5,890 bases of DNA, taken from contig PLSJ01000079.1 in assembly GCA_003165115.1 (NCBI GenBank), positions 1,264 through 7,153 on the forward strand, in the 5' to 3' direction. Shown here piece after piece: positions 1 through 3,945 of this stretch. The notes under the pieces are model-generated. The model worked only from the letters and a program-made list of their open reading frames with translations, had not been told where the DNA came from and made no database searches. Source of the stretch: Syntrophaceae bacterium. Its GTDB lineage: Bacteria > Desulfobacterota > Syntrophorhabdia > Syntrophorhabdales > WCHB1-27. The translations under genes were made by a program, and so were the position numbers. Numbering within the stretch: the stretch's first letter is position 1; every line of letters begins with the position of its first letter.

Positions 1-373
1 TGAGGATGCCGTTGGAGTTGATGAGAAAGACCCTGCCGTTGGCGTTGAGGGCTCCTTCCAGTACGTTTCTCTCGTTGCCTATCACCCTGTTGAGGGTAAT
101 GGAAGTAACGTTCGGCTGGTTGAAGTTGACCGTCTCGTTGCGTTTCGTGCTGAAGCTCTGCCAGTTGATGGCAGCCTTCCGTGTACTCTGGTTTATATTG
201 GTGATGTTGCCTGCCTGGTTGATGGCGGCGGTTCCGCTCGTGACCACGCCTCCCTGGGGGGCGGCCGTGACCGGGCCCGCAAGAAGGCCGTATACCCAGA
301 GTAGCGCCATTGCGAGGGATATGACTCTCTTTTTGTTCATAAACAGCTTCCTGTTACCGCATTTCCTATACAT
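1..373 (-). CDS. Two-partner-secretion exoprotein (filamentous haemagglutinin-type), N-terminal part
   Basis: Reading the minus strand from 373 gives an open frame to the left edge with no stop (124 codons), so the gene is partial. TPS exoproteins (TpsA) are large beta-helical adhesins, toxins or haemophores, exported by Sec and moved across the outer membrane by a TpsB porin that recognises this N-terminal domain. From the inner Met (338-340) the protein begins MNKKRV, then a hydrophobic stretch ending LLAGPVTAA, a good Sec signal with probable cleavage after VTA. After it come family hallmarks: the G-T-A-A-I-N-Q-A-G-N strand, KAAINWQSFS, VNFNQPN, LNRVIGN and GRVFLINSNGIL. The last is the conserved NPNGI motif with Pro replaced by Ser. 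The chosen start at 373 has a far better ribosome site than the inner Met, and adds an 11-residue basic extension. No tpsB is in the window. TPS family identity is secure; cargo and function lie outside the window. Confidence 0.9.
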   Translation of the reverse strand, partial: MYRKCGNRKLFMNKKRVISLAMALLWVYGLLAGPVTAAPQGGVVTSGTAAINQAGNITNINQSTRKAAINWQSFSTKRNETVNFNQPNVTSITLNRVIGNERNVLEGALNANGRVFLINSNGIL

Positions 374-378
374 CAGGT

Positions 379-385
379 CCTCCTT
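379..385 (-). promoter_or_regulatory. Shine-Dalgarno site deciding the TPS gene start
   Basis: On the minus strand AAGGAGG sits five bases before the ATG at 373-371. This is a near-perfect anti-16S match at standard spacing. The second in-frame ATG at 340 has only a weaker AGGAAG before it. The upstream start is therefore preferred, although it lengthens the signal peptide by 11 residues. Confidence 0.75.
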
Positions 386-567
386 GCTCGTTACCGGCTA
401 CAGCATTTCTCAAGTATCCAGGTTCATGGAATGCCGGGGAATGTTTCAGGATGGGGGTTTCGCAGGGCCGGGCCTGGGGTACGGGTGAAAGGCTCGTCTG
501 CGTGACGGTCTTGACGCCGGGGTGAAGGTTGTTGTTTCGGGTGACGGTGTTATCGAACGGGAACGGG

Positions 568-605
568 TGCCGGTCCTTGCCGATGGCCGGGCATTGCCGG
601 TCCTT
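568..605. repeat. 11-bp direct repeat
   Basis: TGCCGGTCCTT occurs at 568-578 and again at 595-605, a 27-bp period, in the upstream region of the TPS gene. The matches are exact and end abruptly. It could be a protein-binding repeat or chance in a G/C-rich stretch. Confidence 0.4.
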
Positions 606-645
606 ATGCTACCTGAGGAACTTCTTGCCGGGAGAGGGTTTTTGT

Positions 646-667
646 TCTCTCTCTCTCTCTCTCTCTC
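646..667. repeat. Dinucleotide microsatellite (TC)11
   Basis: Eleven uninterrupted TC units (GA on the minus strand) lie 273 bp upstream of the TPS start codon at 373. Perfect dinucleotide tracts of this length are uncommon in bacterial DNA, and slipped-strand mispairing can change their length. In several pathogens such tracts in promoters or leaders switch adhesin expression. Whether this one affects the TPS gene is inference, since the transcription start is unknown. Confidence 0.9.
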
Positions 668-776
668 GGAAACGACTATCGGGTGAAGTCGAGGCGGTGC
701 GGCATTGCGTTTGTGGATGGAAGGCCCGTCGGTAACAATCTTTCATGATTCCCACGGACGCTCCCACGCTTGTGTA

Positions 777-887
777 GGCGAGAGCAGCCGATGACTTTAC
801 CGTATGGTCCGTGGAGGGGCCAAAGCCGGGCGGTGACCGCCTTTCCTTGGATGGCTTTACCGGTGTTGCAGCCTTCCGGGCGAGAGC
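777..887. repeat. Interleaved imperfect direct repeats
   Basis: GGCGAGAGC occurs at 777-785 and 879-887. GATGACTTTACCG at 790-802 recurs as GATGGCTTTACCG at 850-862, with 12 of 13 bases identical. The repeats lie among hairpin-forming sequences. No known repeat family is recognised. Confidence 0.4.
822..858. other. Nested inverted repeats (possible structured RNA)
   Basis: AAAGCC (822-827) can pair with GGCTTT (853-858). Inside lies the odd-centred palindrome GGCGGTGACCGCC (829-841). Two further stems follow: AAACCCG (896-902) with CGGGTTT (915-921), and CCCGGCA (955-961) with TGCCGGG (968-974). None is followed by a T-run on either strand, so they are not simple terminators. They may form a structured leader of the TPS transcript, but they match no riboswitch I recognise. 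Confidence 0.35.
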
Positions 888-1106
888 CGTGGGTGAAACC
901 CGTTTTGTCAGAAGCGGGTTTGAACGACCCTCCCTGTCGTGAGAAATGTCCGTGCCCGGCAAACACGTGCCGGGGATGAGCACCACGGCAGTCAAAGCAG
1001 TACCGCCTTGCCTTTCATGTTCTCTTCTTCCTTACCCGTTAGGGTTAAACGTACATAACGTAATTTGAGGGTTATATATCATGGGGATGAACGGCTCGTC
1101 AAGACC

Positions 1107-1135
1107 TTTCTTAAAAGTTTCTTAAAAAAGTTTCT
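1107..1135. repeat. A/T-rich short tandem repeat
   Basis: TTTCTTAAAAG is present as TTTCTTAAAA at 1107-1116 and 1118-1127, with a third partial copy (TTTCT) at 1131-1135. The surroundings are G/C-rich. It could be a curved or UP-like element, or a regulator site. It is about 100 bp upstream of the ModE-like promoter. Confidence 0.5.
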
Positions 1136-1172
1136 GCCTCCAGTGACGGGGTGCGTAAAGACTTCGCGGGGG

Positions 1173-1197
1173 GAGGGTTGCAACAAGCGAGGGTTGC
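1173..1197. repeat. 9-bp direct repeat upstream of the ModE-like promoter
   Basis: GAGGGTTGC occurs at 1173-1181 and 1189-1197, a 16-bp period. The second copy ends 30 bp before the -35 hexamer at 1228. The position would suit an activator-binding pair, but no known operator consensus is matched. Confidence 0.35.
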
Positions 1198-1227
1198 TCG
1201 TGCGAATGAACCACACCGGATGAGCCG

Positions 1228-1256
1228 TTGACAGCGATGGCGTGCCCGTCTAAAAT
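1228..1256 (+). promoter_or_regulatory. Sigma-70-type promoter of the ModE-like gene
   Basis: TTGACA (1228-1233, perfect -35) is followed after exactly 17 bp by TAAAAT (1251-1256, five of six -10 bases). Transcription would start about 1263-1266, at or within a few bases of the GTG start codon at 1266. The -10 box also contains the in-frame TAA at 1251-1253, which rules out any longer protein. Confidence 0.75.
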
Positions 1257-1265
1257 AGCCGGGAA

Positions 1266-1658
1266 GTGAAGATCATTTACAAGATATGGCTCGAAAGCGA
1301 GAGCGGCAGGGCGTTCGGGAAAGGGCCGTGCCGGCTCCTGAGGGGAATCCAGGAGACGGGGTCTCTCCGGAAGGCTGCTTCCGCCATGGGCTTGACCTAC
1401 AAGAAGGCGCGTCTCGTCATTGCGAGTTGCGAGCGCTCTCTCGGGTTCGCCCTGACCCGCCGGAAGATCGGGGGAGCCAAAGGGGGCGGCTCGGAGGTGA
1501 CGAATGATGCGGTCGAGCTCATGAAGAAGCACGAGGCGGTCCGTGCGGAGGCCGAAAACGCCCTGGCCGAGGCATACACTAAGCACTTCGGGCAGCCGGC
1601 GGAGGCTCAGTTCTATACGGTGCTCTCACGCCGGGGCGGTGGGAAGGCGATGGAGTAG
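1266..1658 (+). CDS. ModE-type winged helix-turn-helix regulator lacking the molybdate-binding domain
   Basis: This is a 130-residue cytoplasmic DNA-binding protein. It matches the N-terminal domain of ModE, the molybdate-responsive LysR-like regulator. The opening KIIYKIWLE is the typical first strand. Residues 22-60 carry the helix-turn-helix, including ETGSLRKAASAMGLTYKKA. Residues 60-79 (LGF, then GGAKGGGS and VT) form the glycine-rich wing. Residues 80-110 are a helix suited to dimerisation. Full ModE (about 260 residues) continues into two TOBE/MOP molybdate-binding domains. Here the protein stops after a short tail, so it is either a stand-alone repressor or responds to something else. 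The GTG start is set by homology to the family N terminus and by the in-frame TAA at 1251. There is no proper Shine-Dalgarno site, and the promoter places the mRNA start at the GTG. No mod or mo-cofactor genes are in the window, so the target is unknown. Confidence 0.82.
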   Translation: MKIIYKIWLESESGRAFGKGPCRLLRGIQETGSLRKAASAMGLTYKKARLVIASCERSLGFALTRRKIGGAKGGGSEVTNDAVELMKKHEAVRAEAENALAEAYTKHFGQPAEAQFYTVLSRRGGGKAME

Positions 1659-1853
1659 AGCGGACCGCCGCCGCCTTGTAAAAGACACGGGCTCACCCTG
1701 CCGACCCGAGTGGGATAACAGATGAATGCCGCGAATCGAACTGTGCCGGAACGTGGATTCGCCCTTCGAAAAACCACTGCTTGAAAGGATGCTGAAAGGA
1801 ACATGAGGATCAGTTTCGGTACGGAACCATGCCGATTCCGTGATGTAGAAGAT

Positions 1854-1874
1854 TTATTCCCGTTAGGGGAATAA
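1854..1874. other. Perfect 8-bp stem-loop downstream of the toxin gene
   Basis: TTATTCCC (1854-1861) pairs perfectly with GGGAATAA (1867-1874) around the loop GTTAG. It lies 42 bp beyond the toxin stop codon and could protect or help end either converging transcript. Without a flanking T-run, terminator function is only a possibility. Confidence 0.45.
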
Positions 1875-1880
1875 CAGGGT

Positions 1881-1909
1881 CTTAATTCTGTCCCTCCGTA
1901 TTTCCGGAA
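1881..1909 (-). repeat. Possible REP/RAYT-type element relic
   Basis: On the minus strand the region reads TTCCGGAA, then GGGACAGAATTAAG (1894-1881). From memory, GGGACAGA-type motifs often flank REP-associated tyrosine transposase genes and scattered repeats in deltaproteobacterial genomes. There is no transposase here, so at most this is a solitary element. The identification is recall, not alignment. Confidence 0.25.
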
Positions 1910-1915
1910 TCCCTC

Positions 1916-2212
1916 CTATGCCTCGATCTCGTCTACCGGCAGGATTTGTTTCCCATGGCGAATCGTGAGGATTGAGATTTGCTTTTCCCGCAGCCCGTAG
2001 ATTATCCGGTAATTGCCGTATAACAGTTCTCTTATCATTTCGTTGTGGGTCTCGGGCACAATGCGGCCACTTTCGGGGAAGGTCTTCAGGGCCTCCACCT
2101 TTTCAAAAACCTCATTTACCCAGTTTTCGGCCGCGTCGGGATTGTCCCGGGCTATGTACCCGACTATCTCCAATACCCTATCGACTGCAAGGGGAGACCA
2201 GAGGATCTTCAC
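1916..2212 (-). CDS. RelE/ParE-family toxin of a type II toxin-antitoxin pair
   Basis: This 98-residue protein has the usual length and layout of the ParE/RelE superfamily. It opens MKILWSPLAVDRVLEIVGYI, giving the first strand and helix. AAENWVNEVFEKVEAL (27-42) forms the second helix. FPESGRIVPE (45-54) is followed by the core strands IRELLYGNYRIIY (60-72) and ILTIRHGKQ (81-89). The GR-VPE and REL-YRIIY pattern favours ParE-like members, many of which act on DNA gyrase. RelE-like mRNA cleavage cannot be excluded from sequence. The start is GTG (2212-2210), overlapping the antitoxin TGA as GTGA. AGGA lies just upstream, so translation is probably coupled to the antitoxin. Nothing looks degraded, and the toxin is expected to be held inactive by the adjacent antitoxin. 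Confidence 0.9.
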   Translation of the reverse strand: MKILWSPLAVDRVLEIVGYIARDNPDAAENWVNEVFEKVEALKTFPESGRIVPETHNEMIRELLYGNYRIIYGLREKQISILTIRHGKQILPVDEIEA

Positions 2213-2490
2213 TTCCTGATCCGTCCCAGCACCCGCGCTTTGGCGTCTGCGTGGTCGATTCCCTGGCCGGCCTCTATCTGGCTCACGGACGTCTGGATAT
2301 CCTGAAGCAGCTCAAGCCTCTCCTCCATGGCCTCATATTCCCCGGCGTCCACCAGAACCGCCACGCCCTTCCCATGCTGGGTGATGACAAGGGGACGCTT
2401 GGTGTCGTGCACCTGCTTCACGAACGAGGCTATTCCCGTTCTCACCTCGGACAGGGGCCGGATATCTTCGTTGACTCTAAGCCGCTTCAT
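2209..2490 (-). CDS. Phd/YefM-family antitoxin
   Basis: This 93-residue protein is the partner of the downstream toxin. The N-terminal part has the Phd/YefM fold: DIRPLSEVRTGIASFVKQV (9-27), then RPLVITQHGKGVAVLVDAGEYEAM (32-55), which binds operator DNA as a dimer. The C-terminal part (about 57-93, rich in Glu, Gln and basic residues) is the helical tail that normally wraps the toxin. The frame is open to 2520, but the start at 2490 is chosen for two reasons: GGAGG lies six bases upstream, and the extra ten residues (MYVIYIRRCC) come from the A/T-rich promoter region. It is the first gene of a two-gene operon, and antitoxin-plus-toxin autorepression is expected from the palindrome at the promoter. 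Confidence 0.9.
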   Translation of the reverse strand: MKRLRVNEDIRPLSEVRTGIASFVKQVHDTKRPLVITQHGKGVAVLVDAGEYEAMEERLELLQDIQTSVSQIEAGQGIDHADAKARVLGRIRK

Positions 2491-2494
2491 GCAA

Positions 2495-2501
2495 CACCTC
2501 C
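2495..2501 (-). promoter_or_regulatory. Shine-Dalgarno site of the antitoxin gene
   Basis: GGAGGTG on the minus strand puts GGAGG six bases before the ATG at 2490-2488. It decides the start over the in-frame upstream codon at 2520, which would fall inside the promoter. Confidence 0.75.
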
Positions 2502-2506
2502 GTATA

Positions 2507-2530
2507 TATATTACGTACAATATAACGTAC
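2507..2530. promoter_or_regulatory. Candidate toxin-antitoxin operator
   Basis: TATATT (2507-2512) and AATATA (2519-2524) are inverted arms around ACGTAC (2513-2518), and ACGTAC repeats at 2525-2530. The right arm is the -10 box itself, so a bound antitoxin-toxin complex would block RNA polymerase. Known YefM operators centre on TGTACA. The minus strand here has TTGTACG, close but not identical. Confidence 0.55.
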
Positions 2531-2547
2531 TATAGATTGGCTGTCAA
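2519..2547 (-). promoter_or_regulatory. Sigma-70-type promoter of the toxin-antitoxin operon
   Basis: On the minus strand a perfect TTGACA (2547-2542) is followed after 17 bp by TATATT (2524-2519). Transcription would begin near 2512, giving a leader of about 20 bases that still includes the GGAGG site. The region from here to 2695 also lies upstream of sbcD, but no clear plus-strand promoter is visible in it. Confidence 0.75.
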
Positions 2548-2695
2548 GAGCGGTCTGAAGGCCCTCCCCCGAGGTAATATCCCATTAGCTTCAGTATCTT
2601 CATTAGATGCCCGAAAAGCGCCCTTACCGCATCCCGAGGAAACACACGGGGCGAAATCATTCGAGAATCTTAAGAAAACACCGAAAGGAGAGTCC

Positions 2696-3352
2696 ATGGA
2701 TGCCATAAAGGTCCTTCATTGCGCCGACCTGCACTTCGACGATGAGCAGGGTCGGCTTCAGAACACTATTGAATGCTGCGGCCGGGTCATCGCGACGGCG
2801 CAGGTTGAAATTCCCGACTTGATAGCCATAGCGGGAGACGTTTTCGAGAGAGGACTTGTCCTGGGTTCGCCGGGGACGCTCGCGGCGATTGATTTCGTGC
2901 ACCGCTGCGGCAATGTCGCCCCGGTCGTCATTACGAGCGGCACGCCCACGCACGATGCAGCCAACAGCACGGAAGTCTTCAACAGGCTCAAAACGGAGCA
3001 CCCCGTCTATGCGACCGGTCTTCCCCGCCAGGTAGGCCTGACGAAGGAAGAGCCGCGCGAGTTCAAAGAGGTGAGCGGAAACATGGAGGGCAAGCCGGAG
3101 CTGTATTTGTTCGTATCCTGCCTGCCTTCGCTAACCAAGGCAGCGCTGGCGGCCACGGGAAGTCGTTCCATTGATGGAGCAGGCATCGAGTACGCCGAGC
3201 TGCTCAGGGACCTATTCCAGGCCTGGGGCATCACGAACGAAAAGGCCAACGGCCTCGGGATACCAACCATACTGGTCGGTCATGGAACCGTGAGGGCTCA
3301 CGACTGTCGACGGGACAAAGGGTTACCGACCCGGACGCCGAATTTGGGATAG
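2696..3352 (+). CDS. sbcD: SbcD/Mre11-like nuclease, N-terminal fragment (frameshifted)
   Basis: SbcD is the Mn-dependent nuclease that, with the SbcC ATPase, trims and cuts DNA ends and hairpins. The start is fixed by AAGGAG five bases upstream (2685-2690) and by the family-typical opening. Metallophosphoesterase motifs seen: DLH (D11, H13), GDVFE (D48), GTPTHD (82-87, where GNHD is usual) and GHGTV (H196). After V199 the frame departs from the family (RAHDCRRDKG onward) and stops at 3352, giving 218 residues. In the next frame the expected continuation appears: EGSRLSTGQ, then DPDAEFGIADL, then LGHVH. Adding one G near 3292 (GTGAGG to GTGGAGG) would restore a single protein of about 416 residues, normal for SbcD. 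As read, this fragment lacks the last two histidine ligands, so it should not be an active nuclease alone. There is no slippery heptamer for programmed shifting. Confidence 0.85.
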   Translation: MDAIKVLHCADLHFDDEQGRLQNTIECCGRVIATAQVEIPDLIAIAGDVFERGLVLGSPGTLAAIDFVHRCGNVAPVVITSGTPTHDAANSTEVFNRLKTEHPVYATGLPRQVGLTKEEPREFKEVSGNMEGKPELYLFVSCLPSLTKAALAATGSRSIDGAGIEYAELLRDLFQAWGITNEKANGLGIPTILVGHGTVRAHDCRRDKGLPTRTPNLG

Positions 3353-3357
3353 CCGAT

Positions 3358-3945
3358 TTGAGGCTCACAAAGGCAGTCCTCGTTTGCCTCGGCCACGTGC
3401 ACATGCGGCAGCAGCTCCAGGACAACACGTTTTACTCCGGTTCCATCACCCGCGCCAATCATGGGGAGACGGAAGAAAAGGGCTTTTTCCTCCATACGAT
3501 CGTCGAAGGAAGGGTCGAGTCCACGTTCATGAAGACCCCGGCAAGGAAGATGCGCACCTTGGAGGTGGTCGAAGAAGTGCCTGATGCCTCGCTACTTGGG
3601 ACCATTAATGAAGGCGACTACGTGAGGATCGTCTATAGCATCAGGGAAGAAGACGTTGCCCAGGTGGACGACGCAGCCTTGAGAAAGCTTGCCTATAAAA
3701 AGGGGGCCGCCCACGTAAAGATCGAAAAGACGGTAATCCCCATGACGAACGTGAGGTCCGAAGGCATATCCAGGCTGCGGTCTCTCGACGAAAAGCTCAA
3801 ACGATGGGGAGAATTGAACGGCCAGCCGGTCACGGCAGGCCTGCTCGACAAGCTCCGCCAGCTTCAAACGCTGGATGAACAAGCCATACTCGACGGCTAT
3901 CTCGGAAAGGAGGCATCTGATGAAACCCGACTATTTGCTGCTTAG
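3358..3945 (+). CDS. sbcD: SbcD/Mre11-like nuclease, C-terminal fragment (frameshifted)
   Basis: This is the rest of sbcD in the neighbouring frame. The coding match begins near 3292, but the first start codon available is TTG at 3358, with no convincing ribosome site. The fragment therefore may not be translated independently. It carries the final phosphoesterase motif GHVH (3391-3402), followed by FYSGSI and GETEEKGFFL, the usual end of the catalytic core. A capping region then follows (about EGRVESTF to VYSIREED) with a helical tail (SLDEKLKRWGELNG onward) that in this family contacts the base of the SbcC coiled coil. The last 26 bp overlap the start of sbcC, and the sbcC ribosome site AAGGAGG lies inside this gene, a sign of translational coupling. 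The frame stays clean for over 600 bases after the shift, so the mutation is recent or an artefact. Confidence 0.8.
   Translation: MRLTKAVLVCLGHVHMRQQLQDNTFYSGSITRANHGETEEKGFFLHTIVEGRVESTFMKTPARKMRTLEVVEEVPDASLLGTINEGDYVRIVYSIREEDVAQVDDAALRKLAYKKGAAHVKIEKTVIPMTNVRSEGISRLRSLDEKLKRWGELNGQPVTAGLLDKLRQLQTLDEQAILDGYLGKEASDETRLFAA

Larger units (their letters stand above)
374..1265. other. Long divergent intergenic region without a convincing gene
   Basis: This 892-bp stretch separates the leftward TPS gene from the rightward ModE-like gene. Open frames exist on both strands (for example minus 609-995 and 676-966), but they read through the TC microsatellite as alternating Arg-Glu or Ser-Leu, lack family resemblance and overlap each other, so I do not call them. 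It contains the (TC)11 tract (646-667), an 11-bp direct repeat (568-578 and 595-605), hairpin-forming sequence between about 820 and 975, A/T-rich repeats (1107-1135), a 9-bp direct repeat (1173-1181 and 1189-1197) and a strong promoter (1228-1256). GGGTGA recurs several times. No convincing promoter for the TPS gene was found. I looked for c-di-GMP (GEMM) and Moco riboswitch cores and did not find them. Confidence 0.6.
1659..1915. other. Convergent intergenic region with inverted repeats
   Basis: This 257-bp stretch lies between the 3' ends of the ModE-like and toxin genes and holds no gene. Inverted repeats are GCGAATC (1731-1737) with GATTCGC (1756-1762), ACGGAA (1821-1826) with TTCCGT (1836-1841), and the stronger hairpin at 1854-1874. 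The self-complementary octamer TTCCGGAA is at 1902-1909. No T-run follows any of them, so a classical intrinsic terminator cannot be named for either gene. Confidence 0.5.

Noticed and set aside
582..600. Sigma-54 promoter (TGGCC...TTGC)
   Set aside because: The GG to GC distance is one base short and it points away from the TPS gene.
955..974. Intrinsic terminator at the CCCGGCA/TGCCGGG hairpin
   Set aside because: The stem is good but no T-run follows on either strand.
609..995. Minus-strand open frame of 128 codons upstream of the TPS gene, and overlapping frames at 676-966 and 529-735
   Set aside because: They read through the TC microsatellite, giving alternating Arg-Glu or Ser-Leu. 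They overlap one another, resemble no family and lack clear ribosome sites.
720..1020. c-di-GMP (GEMM) or Moco riboswitch, suggested by GCAAA/GCTTTGGCC-like pieces
   Set aside because: The conserved cores are absent or in the wrong order on both strands.
1122..1586. Minus-strand open frame of 154 codons across the ModE-like gene
   Set aside because: It lies opposite a gene with clear ModE homology, and its sequence shows no family features.
1972..2535. Plus-strand open frames across the toxin-antitoxin genes, including the upstream extension of the sbcD frame from 2327
   Set aside because: They are opposite two well-supported genes. sbcD starts at 2696 by ribosome site and family N terminus.
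3286..3300. Programmed -1 frameshift in sbcD
   Set aside because: There is no X-XXY-YYZ slippery heptamer at the junction; a one-base deletion explains the sequence better.
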